Source: Parafannyhessea umbonata (GTDB lineage Bacteria; Actinomycetota; Coriobacteriia; Coriobacteriales; Atopobiaceae). Taken from it: 64,000 nucleotides of DNA. Position 1 is the stretch's first letter; the number at the start of each line of letters is the position of its first letter. Both the position numbers and the translations under genes were made by a program. Of the stretch, positions 7,438 through 14,956 are shown piece by piece. Location of the stretch: assembly GCF_900105025.1 (NCBI RefSeq), contig NZ_LT629759.1, positions 1,612,001 through 1,676,000 of the forward strand, written 5' to 3'. The notes beneath the pieces are model-generated. The model had not been told where the DNA came from and searched no databases. It saw only the letters and a program-made list of their open reading frames with translations.

Positions 7438-8579
7438 GAGAGTGCCTCCTTCACGCCAAGCAGCATGACCTCGATGGCCAGCTGGGGTGTCACGTTATGG
7501 GATATGTCGTCCGCGGCGCGGCTGGTTGCAGCAAGCGCGCGCACGACCCCCTCGGTGGTGGTGCCGGCGGCAAGCCGGTCCACGATGTCGGCGGCGTCCT
7601 CGTTCACGATGGGCTCGCCGACGCCCTCGCAGCGCAGCAGCACGTCCCTCAGGAGCGAGTCCGCCGCGGCGATCGTCTCCATCATACCCGAACGCTCGCG
7701 CGCGGTGAGCTCGCGCTTGTTGGAGTCCTCCACCTGACGCATGGCCGCCTTGCCAAGGTAGTCCGCGCTCTCGCCCAGCGCCGCCTCCTGCTCACTCTTC
7801 ACGTCCGCAAGCGGCGCACGGGCCGCCTCCACGATCCGCCGGGCGGACGTCAGCACGTCCCACGAGTCGTCGCGCGCAAGCTCGCCTAGCGTGCGCACCA
7901 CCAGGCGACGCGCCTCGCGCCGGCCCGAGGACGCCAGAAACTGCGCCGCCGCCTCCGGCGTGTGGGTCACGGCCAGTGCGATGCGCGCCTCCGCCCCGCC
8001 GATGCCGCTCATGAGCTCCACCGCGTGCTCCGCCGCGCCCGGGCTCACGATCTGGAACGGAATCTGCTGGCAGCGCGAGACGATGGTTGGCAGAACGGAC
8101 GCCGCCGAGCGCGCAATGAGGATGAACATGACGCCGTCGGGCGGCTCCTCGAGGGTCTTGAGCAGCGCGTTTGCCGCGGCTCCGCGCAGGAGCCCCGCGT
8201 TGTCCAGAATGTAGACCTTGCCAGCCGCGCGGATGGGCGCGAGCGCCACGTCCGCGATGAGCTCGCGGATCTGCCCCACGAGGTAGCCCGTCACGCTCTG
8301 CGGACTCAGGTAGTGCACGTCCGGGTGCGTGCGGTGCGCCACGCGGATGCACTCGTCGCACGTGCCGTCGCCCCCGTTGGGGCAGACGCGCGCCTGGGCC
8401 ACGGCATACGCAGCCTCGAGCATGCCCGAGCCCGGCGCGCCCAGAAACAGGTACGCGTGACTCAGCCTGCCCTCGTCTATCGCCGCGGCGAGAAACTCCT
8501 GCACCCTCGGCTGCTGGGCAAGTCCCGCCAGCACCTTCGGCACGGCCGGTGCGCCCGGTCTTGCGGGGCCGCTACTCAT
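7422..8579 (-). CDS. holB: DNA polymerase III delta' subunit
   Basis: A 385-residue clamp-loader subunit. The open frame runs further upstream, but the protein begins at the ATG at 8579 (MSSGP), which overlaps the tmk stop by 8 bases. The degenerate P-loop GAPGSG lacks the lysine needed for ATP hydrolysis, as is normal for delta'. The SRC (VSRCQQ) motif and the LLKTLEEPP segment of AAA+ clamp loaders are present. In the zinc-binding loop (CPNGGDGTCDEC) one of the four usual cysteines is replaced by Asp. The product loads the sliding clamp together with gamma/tau and delta. It lies in the topA-tmk-holB-ricT operon. Confidence 0.93.
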   Translation of the reverse strand: MSSGPARPGAPAVPKVLAGLAQQPRVQEFLAAAIDEGRLSHAYLFLGAPGSGMLEAAYAVAQARVCPNGGDGTCDECIRVAHRTHPDVHYLSPQSVTGYLVGQIRELIADVALAPIRAAGKVYILDNAGLLRGAAANALLKTLEEPPDGVMFILIARSAASVLPTIVSRCQQIPFQIVSPGAAEHAVELMSGIGGAEARIALAVTHTPEAAAQFLASSGRREARRLVVRTLGELARDDSWDVLTSARRIVEAARAPLADVKSEQEAALGESADYLGKAAMRQVEDSNKRELTARERSGMMETIAAADSLLRDVLLRCEGVGEPIVNEDAADIVDRLAAGTTTEGVVRALAATSRAADDISHNVTPQLAIEVMLLGVKEALSCPPY

Positions 8580-9270
8580 GCGCGACCCCCGCATCCCCGC
8601 ACCGGCACGGCACAACCACGTCCCGAAGCGCCGCATCCACGCGCCCCGCGACGTCCTCGACCGAGCCGACGGCGTCCACCACGCGCACGCGCGCGGGCTC
8701 CGCCTTCGCAAGCCGCAGGTACGCCGCGCGCACGCGCTCCTGAAAGCGCATGCCCTCCTGCTCCAGGCGGTCCGCCCCTCCGGCCGTGGCGCGCGCAAGG
8801 GCGTCCTCGCAGCCAAGGTCCAGCACCAAGGTGCGATCCGGCAGCACGCCGCACGAGCCAAGCTCGTTGCAGCGCGAGACGAGCGACGCATCGAGCCCGC
8901 GTCCTCCCGCCTGATAGGCGTACGTGGAGTCCAGGTAGCGGTCGCACACCACGACGGCCCCGCGCGCGAGCGCCGGCGCGACCACCTCGCGCACCAGCTG
9001 CGCGCGGCTGGCCTCGTACAGCAGCAGCTCGCACTCGTCTGCCATGGCCCCGTTCTGGGGGTCAAGCAGAATCTTCCTGATCTTCTCGCCTATGGCGGTG
9101 CCTCCCGGCTCGCGCAGGCGCACCACCTCGTGCCCCGCCGCCTCCAGGCGATCGGCCAGAAGCGTCGCCTGCGTGGACTTTCCGCAGCCGTCGATTCCCT
9201 CGAGCGAGATGAACGTGCCGCGCCGACCTGCGGGCGCAGCCATGGTCCGGACGTCAGCCATGCTCCGCAC
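8572..9270 (-). CDS. tmk: Thymidylate kinase
   Basis: About 232 residues. Phosphorylates dTMP to dTDP with ATP. FISLEGIDGCGKSTQ carries the P-loop, REPGGTAIGEKIR is the dTMP-binding DR/EPGGT motif, and CDRYLDSTYAYQ is the DRY-type signature; a lid region follows. The GTG at 9270 is only 2 bases from the topA stop and has GAGG upstream. An ATG at 9261 (MADV) and another at 9243 are alternatives that would shorten the protein by 3 or 9 residues. Its end overlaps holB, so the two are translationally coupled. The octamer GGCGAGAA occurs in frame in the EPGGTAIGEK segment. Confidence 0.95.
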   Translation of the reverse strand: MRSMADVRTMAAPAGRRGTFISLEGIDGCGKSTQATLLADRLEAAGHEVVRLREPGGTAIGEKIRKILLDPQNGAMADECELLLYEASRAQLVREVVAPALARGAVVVCDRYLDSTYAYQAGGRGLDASLVSRCNELGSCGVLPDRTLVLDLGCEDALARATAGGADRLEQEGMRFQERVRAAYLRLAKAEPARVRVVDAVGSVEDVAGRVDAALRDVVVPCRCGDAGVAHE

Positions 9271-9272
9271 CC

Positions 9273-11888
9273 CTAGTCCTCGGAGTCCGCGGCGGTCGTC
9301 TTCTTAGCAGGCGCCTTCCTCGCGGTGGACTTCTTCGCCGTGGACTTCTTCGCGGTAGTCTTCCTGGCGGCAGTCTTCTTCGCGGTCGCCTTCTTCGCGC
9401 CAGAGCGCTTCGTACCGCGCGCGGCCTTCGACTCCTCCTTCTTCTTCCTGCCGGGGCAGTCCATGTTCACGCAGATGCGCCACGGGCCGCGCTGCGTCAC
9501 CACCTCCACGATGGGGGCGCCGCACTCCGGGCACACCTCGCCCGTCGCGTGTAGCTCGCCGCGCTGGGGCAGCGGGTAGCTCGTGCCGCACTCCTCGTAG
9601 TTGGTGCAACGTATGAAGCGCTTGCCGGTGCGCTCGCTCTTGTGGGCCACCAGGTCGCCGTGACGGCCGGCCGCGGCGCACGCCGCGCACTCGCCCACCA
9701 CCACGTCCGGCTCGCGGTTCGTGGGGCACGCCGGGTTCACGCAGATCTCGTACGCGCGCTGGCGGAACGGCTGCACCTTTACGCGCGGGGCGTGGCACAC
9801 GGGGCACACGCCCTTCTCGCCCTCTATGGCCTGCACGCGGCCCTTGGGCACCGGGTACGTCACGTCGCAGTCCGGCCAGCCCATGCAGCCTATGAAGCTA
9901 GAGTGGTTCTTCGCGGAGGTCTTCATGACGAGGTCCTTGCCGCACTTGGGACAGACGCCCACCTTCGCGTCGGCCGTGACCGCGTCCGCGATAGCCTCGC
10001 CCAGATCGTCCTTGTGCTCGATGAGCGGCCCCACCATGCTCGCCAGAAGCGCGCGCGAGTGGTCCACGACCTCGGTCTGGGTCTCCTCGCCGCGCGCGAC
10101 CTCCGTCATGTCGCTCTCGAGCTCGGCCGTCATGTCCGGGCTCGTGATGTGCGGCGCGTACTCCGTGAGCGCCTCGATGACGGCGATGCCAAGCTGGCTG
10201 GGCTCCACGGGGTCGTTCTTCAGGTACTTCACGTCGTACAGGCGCTGGATGATGCTCGCGCGCGTGGACTTGGTGCCCAGGTTGCACTTCTCCATCTCCT
10301 GGATCAGGCGGCCCTGGCTGTAGCGCGCCGGCGGCTCCGTCTGCTTCGCCTCGAGCGCCATGTCGCTCACGTCGCACGAGTCGCCCACGGCAAGCTGCGG
10401 CAGCTGCTCGTCCTTGCGCAGGCCAAACGGGTAGGCGCGGCGGAAGCCCGGCTTCACCAGCACCGTGCCGGACGCGACAAACGGCTCGCCGTTCACGTCG
10501 AAGCTGAACTTGGTGCTCTCGCTCACGGACGGCTCCATGAGCGTCGCAAGGAAGCGCCGCGCGATGAGGTTGTACAGCTTCCACGCGGCGCCGTCCAGGC
10601 GGTCGGGGTCGGCCGCCGCCGTGGGATAGATGGGCGGGTGGTCCGTGGTCTCCTGCTTGCCGCGCGTGGCCGTGAGCTTGGGAAGGGCGAGAAGATCGTT
10701 GCATACCGGGCGGTAGTTTGGCACCTGGGCGAGCGTCCTCACGCAGTCGCGCAGGTCGAGCGACTTGGGGTACACCGTGTTGTCGACGCGCGGATACGAG
10801 ATGAGGCCGTCCATGTACAGCGACTCCGCGAGGCGCATGGCGCGCGCCGGGCTGATGCCCTCCGCCGCGGCGGCCGTCTGAAGCGACGTGGTGTTGAACG
10901 GTGCAGGCGGCCTCGTGGTGCGGCTCTTGCGCTCCACGTTCGTGACCGTGGCCGTGGTGGCGTCCCGGACGTGGCTCCAGGCAAGGTCCGCCGCGGCCTT
11001 CTCCTTGAAGCGGGCCGTGGCGTGGGTCGTCTTGAACGAGTGGGACTCGTCCGAGTCGCCCGCGGGCGCCATCCTGCCCGAAATCACCCAGTAGTCCTCC
11101 GGCACGAACGCCTGGCGCTCGCGCTCCTTCTGCACCACAAGGGCGAGCGTGGGGGTCTGGACGCGACCGGCGGAGCGCACGTGGCCCAGGCCGCTGAAGC
11201 GCGCCATCGTGAGGTAGCGCGTGAGCACGGCGCCCCAGATGAGGTCGATGTACTGGCGCGACTCGCCAGCGTCCGCAAGGTCCTGGTCGAGGTCGACGAG
11301 GTTCGCGAACGCATGGTCGATCTCGGCCTTCGTGAACGCGGAGTAGCGGGCACGCGACACCGGCGTGTCGGGCGCGACCTCGCGCATCTGGCGCAGCGCA
11401 TCAGAGCCGATGAGCTCGCCCTCGCGGTCGAAGTCCGTGCCGATCACGATGGAGTCCGCCTTCGCGGCGAGGTTCTTGAGCGAGCGGATGATGCCCTTCT
11501 CGGCGGGGACCTTTTCGATGGGGGCCCACACGAGGTACGGCAGGCTCGGCACCTTCCAGCCCTTGATGTCGATTCCGTCCTTCAAAAACGGCTTGCGCTT
11601 GGTCTCATACGGGGGGCGCGGAAGGTCGTCCGGAATGTGCGCGGGGATGACCTCGCCCTCCGCCGTGACGGCCCACCAGCCCTCCTTCTTGCTGTAGTGC
11701 AGCTCGTGGGCGAAGTCGGGCGCCATGATGTGACCGCGCAGGCCTATGGTGACCCACTCCTCCCCGTCGTGCTTGAAGCGGTAGACGGGAGTGTCGTACA
11801 CCTTGCCGGCCTCCGGCTTGCCCACGGTGGAGAGCAAGCGGGCTATCTGCTGGGCGGCATCGTTCTTCTCGGTAACAACGAGCTTCAA
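9273..11888 (-). CDS. topA: DNA topoisomerase I (type IA), archaeal-type core with zinc ribbons and Lys-rich tail
   Basis: An 871-residue type IA topoisomerase that relaxes negative supercoils. Toprim residues are Glu7 and the DFDRE run at 152-156, and the active-site tyrosine is Tyr365 in LISYPRVDNT. The N-terminus KLVVTEKNDAAQQIARLLS and the segment WAPIEKVPAEKGIIRSL resemble archaeal Topo I more than the usual bacterial KLVIVESPAKAKTI type. After the core come several Cys4 zinc ribbons (about residues 665-820) and a roughly 45-residue AKKTT/AKKST tail of the sort seen on mycobacterial TopA. It is the first gene of topA-tmk-holB-ricT. It is probably the main relaxing enzyme of the cell, since no second topA lies in the window. 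Confidence 0.93.
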   Translation of the reverse strand: MKLVVTEKNDAAQQIARLLSTVGKPEAGKVYDTPVYRFKHDGEEWVTIGLRGHIMAPDFAHELHYSKKEGWWAVTAEGEVIPAHIPDDLPRPPYETKRKPFLKDGIDIKGWKVPSLPYLVWAPIEKVPAEKGIIRSLKNLAAKADSIVIGTDFDREGELIGSDALRQMREVAPDTPVSRARYSAFTKAEIDHAFANLVDLDQDLADAGESRQYIDLIWGAVLTRYLTMARFSGLGHVRSAGRVQTPTLALVVQKERERQAFVPEDYWVISGRMAPAGDSDESHSFKTTHATARFKEKAAADLAWSHVRDATTATVTNVERKSRTTRPPAPFNTTSLQTAAAAEGISPARAMRLAESLYMDGLISYPRVDNTVYPKSLDLRDCVRTLAQVPNYRPVCNDLLALPKLTATRGKQETTDHPPIYPTAAADPDRLDGAAWKLYNLIARRFLATLMEPSVSESTKFSFDVNGEPFVASGTVLVKPGFRRAYPFGLRKDEQLPQLAVGDSCDVSDMALEAKQTEPPARYSQGRLIQEMEKCNLGTKSTRASIIQRLYDVKYLKNDPVEPSQLGIAVIEALTEYAPHITSPDMTAELESDMTEVARGEETQTEVVDHSRALLASMVGPLIEHKDDLGEAIADAVTADAKVGVCPKCGKDLVMKTSAKNHSSFIGCMGWPDCDVTYPVPKGRVQAIEGEKGVCPVCHAPRVKVQPFRQRAYEICVNPACPTNREPDVVVGECAACAAAGRHGDLVAHKSERTGKRFIRCTNYEECGTSYPLPQRGELHATGEVCPECGAPIVEVVTQRGPWRICVNMDCPGRKKKEESKAARGTKRSGAKKATAKKTAARKTTAKKSTAKKSTARKAPAKKTTAADSED
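9285..9396 (-). repeat. Degenerate codon repeats encoding the AKKT/S tail of TopA
   Basis: The plus strand repeats TTCTTCGCGGT-like units every 15 bases or so, each encoding Ala-Lys-Lys-Thr/Ser on the minus strand. This is ordinary low-complexity coding sequence for a DNA-binding tail, and it may vary in length between strains. Confidence 0.7.
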
Positions 11889-11970
11889 TCTATCCCCCGG
11901 TTTCGAGTCTTCGTCTTGCGGTGCGACCGCGCGTGCGCGCGGGGCATGCGTCTTGCCGTTATACCCGAAA

Positions 11971-11986
11971 GGCGCCTTGCGGCGCC
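11971..11986 (-). terminator. GGCGCC hairpin between tatC and topA
   Basis: A self-complementary GGCGCC-TTGC-GGCGCC hairpin lies in the 167-base gap between tatC and topA, followed on the minus strand by TTTC. It is a weak candidate terminator for the tat transcript. Confidence 0.35.
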
Positions 11987-12055
11987 CATCGGTCGGTCAG
12001 TAGTGGCAAAACACTAGATTATCAGCGCTTAGCGAGCCGTTGTGCGCGGCGGGCG

Positions 12056-12859
12056 CTAAAGCTTCGACATCTCTTCCTCGTACTTGTGCTCCTGGTACTC
12101 CTCGCGCGTCCACTTGAGGGACTCCTTGCCGTCGCGGGCAACAAGCACGTAGCGGGCGATGGCGAGCGCAACCTCGTACAAGCCGATGAGTGCCGCGAAC
12201 ATGAGGACCATCGTGACGGGCGAGGCATCGGGCGTCACGACGGCCGAGAGCACCATGAGGCCGACGTAGATGTAGCGCCACTGCGCGCGGAACGTCTTAT
12301 ACGGCACGAGGTGCAGCACGGAGAGGTAGAAGATCGCAAGCGGCAGCTGGAACGCGATGCCGAAGCCGATCTCCAGCAGCATCATGATGTTGATGTAGTC
12401 CTCCGCGTTGGCCACGATGTTGGCGAAGTCGCGCGACTGGTCGATCATCCAGCCGACCGCCGCGTTCTGGATGATGAGGTAGCAGAAGGCCATGCCCAGG
12501 TAGAACAGGATGACCATGGCCGCGACCGTCGGAATGACCCACTTGCGCTCGTTCTTCTTGAGCGCGGGCAGGAAGAACGCCATGACCTCCCAGATGATGA
12601 TGGGCGAGCATACGATGGCGCCAAAGAAGACCGCCACCTTGAAGCGGATGGTGAATCCGCCCAGCACCGTGAGAATCGTGAGCTTGGAGCCATGCGGGAG
12701 CGCCTCGCGAATGGGGTTCATGATGAAGTCGATGAGGACGGGCGTCGCGTTGTAGAGCACGATGGCCGTAATCACAAGCGAGACGACGATGATGGTGAGG
12801 CGGCGCCTGAGCTCGCCGAGGTGGTCCATGAGCGGCATGCGCGCTGGTCCGATGGGCAT
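12056..12859 (-). CDS. tatC: Sec-independent (twin-arginine) translocase subunit TatC
   Basis: A 267-residue six-helix membrane protein that binds twin-arginine signal peptides and recruits TatA for export of folded proteins. The N-terminal MDHLGELRRRL segment, an early conserved Phe/Pro-rich stretch (SPIIIWEVMAFFLPAL) and the VVTPDASPVTM loop before the fifth helix are TatC signatures. The ATG overlaps the TAA of the tatA/B gene by one base (TAATG), so the pair is coupled. It is the last gene of the TPR-STAS-tatA/B-tatC run. Confidence 0.96.
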   Translation of the reverse strand: MPIGPARMPLMDHLGELRRRLTIIVVSLVITAIVLYNATPVLIDFIMNPIREALPHGSKLTILTVLGGFTIRFKVAVFFGAIVCSPIIIWEVMAFFLPALKKNERKWVIPTVAAMVILFYLGMAFCYLIIQNAAVGWMIDQSRDFANIVANAEDYINIMMLLEIGFGIAFQLPLAIFYLSVLHLVPYKTFRAQWRYIYVGLMVLSAVVTPDASPVTMVLMFAALIGLYEVALAIARYVLVARDGKESLKWTREEYQEHKYEEEMSKL

Positions 12860-13509
12860 TAGTCCTCCCCTCCCTTCGCGGCGGGCTTCGCGGTGACGTC
12901 GGCGTCAGAGTCGACGCTCGCGTCGGCATCGCCGTCGGCGTCCTCGTCCGCGGGCCTCGCGACGGGCTTCGCCTTGCGCGTGCCCTTCATGGCGTACAGC
13001 GACGCGACGCTCCTTGCAGGGGCGGCGGACTCGGAGGAAGGCTCCTCGTCCTTCTCGCCGGCGGAAGCCTGGGGCGCGTCGACATCCGCGTCGGAGTCCA
13101 CGTCGGAATCGGAGTCCACGTCCTTCTCGCCCGCGGAGTCTGCGGCCGTCGCGGCCTCCTGCTCTGCGGCGGCACGCTCGCGCGCCAGGCGCTCGCGGCG
13201 CTCGGCGAACGTCTCGCGCCGGGGAGCCGCACCGTCTACGCCGGACTCGATGTCCGCGTCCTCGTCCATCGCGGCCGCCCGCGCGGAGCTGCGCTTCTTC
13301 TCGTCCTCGGTCTGCGGCTCGTTCATCGCGTTGTTGAGCGGGTCCATGACCTCGGTCTGGACGACCTCGGTGAATCCCTCCTGGGCCTCGCGGAACTGCC
13401 TGAGCATGCGACCGATGGTCCTGCCCATGCCAGGGAGCTTGTCGGGCCCAAAGATCAGGAACGCGAAGATCAAGATCAGGGCGAGCTCTGTCTCACCAAT
13501 ACCAAACAC
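12859..13509 (-). CDS. TatA/TatB-family translocase subunit with long acidic tail
   Basis: A 216-residue protein with the short N-terminal membrane helix, FGPxKLP hinge (FGPDKLPGMGR) and amphipathic helix of the TatA/TatB family, followed by about 150 residues of acidic low-complexity tail with DSD/DAD repeats. Typical TatA proteins are 60-100 residues, so the length and the tail suggest TatB or a single combined TatA/B component; a second copy is not in the window. The start is GTG at 13509, with GGAGGT upstream. The tail contains two in-frame GGCGAGAA octamers (AGEKD), 72 bases apart. It forms the export channel with TatC. Confidence 0.9.
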   Translation of the reverse strand: MFGIGETELALILIFAFLIFGPDKLPGMGRTIGRMLRQFREAQEGFTEVVQTEVMDPLNNAMNEPQTEDEKKRSSARAAAMDEDADIESGVDGAAPRRETFAERRERLARERAAAEQEAATAADSAGEKDVDSDSDVDSDADVDAPQASAGEKDEEPSSESAAPARSVASLYAMKGTRKAKPVARPADEDADGDADASVDSDADVTAKPAAKGGED

Positions 13510-13549
13510 GCAAGCACACCTCCAAGTGCGTCGTCGCGGACGAGAAGAA

Positions 13550-13855
13550 CTAGGCCCCTATACCGAGCTCGCCACTGACGCCCAGCATGTCGAGCACGCG
13601 GGCGACGTTGCGCTGCGGGTTCGAGGCGGTAAGCGAGAGGCCAGCGTCAGACGCACGGTGCACCGCGCCCACGAGGACGCCGATGCCGGTCGAGTCGATG
13701 TAGCTCACCTGAGAGAGGTCGACGTCGATGGACGGCACCCCCTGGTTAAGGAGCTCGTCGATGGCGTCGCGGAGCTTCGAGGCGTTCGACACGTCCACCT
13801 CGCCCGTGACCTGCAGCCTGCGGCCGTTTTCGGCCTGGGTAGTCAAGATTTCCAT
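13550..13855 (-). CDS. STAS-domain protein (anti-sigma factor antagonist family)
   Basis: A 101-residue single STAS domain. VDLSQVSYIDSTGIGVLVG near residues 45-63 holds the conserved Asp-Ser pair, whose serine is phosphorylated by an anti-sigma kinase in SpoIIAA/RsbV proteins. In those systems the dephosphorylated form frees a sigma factor. No partner kinase or phosphatase is nearby. Instead the gene sits between a membrane-anchored TPR protein (18-base gap) and the Tat genes (40-base gap), so a link to envelope or export stress is possible but only inferred. Confidence 0.9.
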   Translation of the reverse strand: MEILTTQAENGRRLQVTGEVDVSNASKLRDAIDELLNQGVPSIDVDLSQVSYIDSTGIGVLVGAVHRASDAGLSLTASNPQRNVARVLDMLGVSGELGIGA

Positions 13856-13873
13856 GTGATTCGTTTCCTTCTC

Positions 13874-14827
13874 TTAGTTGCCCGAGCCGGAGAGCCCGAT
13901 GCCTCCGAGTGCGCCGGAGAGTCCCTGGCCCGAGGTTCCTGAGGTGGTTCCCGTCGTGGAGCTCGCTCCGTTGGCAGAGGAGCTCGCCGCGGACTCGATG
14001 GCAGAGAGGCGCTGCTCCGCGAACGACTTTGCGCCGTAGCTGTCCTTCGGGTCCGTCTTCTCGGCCTTCTTGTACGCCGCCTGCGCGTTGCCCGTCTGAC
14101 CCTTTGACTCGTACACCATGCCCAGGTTCGCCCAGCCAAGCGGGAACTTGGGCGAGTCCTCGGTCACCTTCTGCAGCGCTTGGAGCGCGGCATCGGTGTC
14201 GCCCTGGTAGAACTGGCAGAGCGCGCGGTTCACCTTCACCGTATCGGAATCGTTCAACTCGAGGTACTGGTCGAAGTAGTCGATCGCCTTGCCAAGGATG
14301 TCATTCACGTGCGTCTTGTCGGCGTCGGTCGTTGCGAGCGACGCTGCCTGGTAGCCCCACGACATGTAGCCGTTGCCGAGGTTCAGCAGGGCGGCGAGGT
14401 CCTTGGGGTTCTTCTTGAGGCGCCTCTGGAGGGAGGCGAGCGACTCCTCGTACGATGAGTCGAGCTTCTTGAGGGAGTCCGACGTCGAGGCGGTCTTGGA
14501 GCTCGAGGAGCTGGAGTCGTCCTTTTGGGAAGAGCTGGAGGAGTCGTCCTTATTAGACGAGGTGCTCTCCTTCTTGGCGCTCTCGCTCGCCTGGTTGTTG
14601 CCGACGATTGCCGAACAGGACGGCATCATCATGGAAACGGCCATGATGACCGCGAACACGATGATCACGATGCTCGTGACGCGCTTCTTGCGATCGGCCC
14701 TGACCTGCGCCGGGGTCTTCTTCTTGGGGGCGGGACGGGAGTCCTTCTCACCCGTGGCGGAGCCCTCCGTCGGCTTGACCTTTGCGCGTGCGAGGCGCTT
14801 GCTGTTGTGCTTTCCCGAGCTAGACAT
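13874..14827 (-). CDS. Membrane-anchored tetratricopeptide-repeat protein
   Basis: A 317-residue protein with a short basic cytoplasmic N-terminus (Lys/Arg-rich, to about residue 50), one transmembrane helix (TSIVIIVFAVIMAVSMMM), a Ser/Asp/Lys-rich linker, then TPR-like helical repeats (about residues 120-270) and a Gly/Ser-rich end. The topology suggests an extracellular TPR domain that scaffolds proteins at the outer face of the membrane. The start is the ATG at 14827, with AAGGG upstream, rather than the longer frame from 14851. A minus-strand TAGAAT box lies at 14910-14905. It is the first gene of the TPR-STAS-tat operon. Partners are unknown. Confidence 0.85.
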   Translation of the reverse strand: MSSSGKHNSKRLARAKVKPTEGSATGEKDSRPAPKKKTPAQVRADRKKRVTSIVIIVFAVIMAVSMMMPSCSAIVGNNQASESAKKESTSSNKDDSSSSSQKDDSSSSSSKTASTSDSLKKLDSSYEESLASLQRRLKKNPKDLAALLNLGNGYMSWGYQAASLATTDADKTHVNDILGKAIDYFDQYLELNDSDTVKVNRALCQFYQGDTDAALQALQKVTEDSPKFPLGWANLGMVYESKGQTGNAQAAYKKAEKTDPKDSYGAKSFAEQRLSAIESAASSSANGASSTTGTTSGTSGQGLSGALGGIGLSGSGN

Positions 14828-14904
14828 CGAACGAACCCTTTCGACAACCACGCCGCAAGGCGCGGGCGAGACAAACCAACGCCCGTGGGCGGACGCAATT
14901 GCCC

Positions 14905-14910
14905 ATTCTA
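14905..14910 (-). promoter_or_regulatory. -10-like box TAGAAT before the TPR-STAS-tat operon
   Basis: TAGAAT on the minus strand lies 78 bases upstream of the TPR gene start in a locally AT-rich gap. TAGAAT/TAGACT/TATCAT boxes recur before other genes in this window. The -35 region is poorly conserved. Confidence 0.35.
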
Positions 14911-14956
14911 CAGAAACTAATGACTGTTCTGTGTGCGAGAGACGCGAGTTGCGCCG

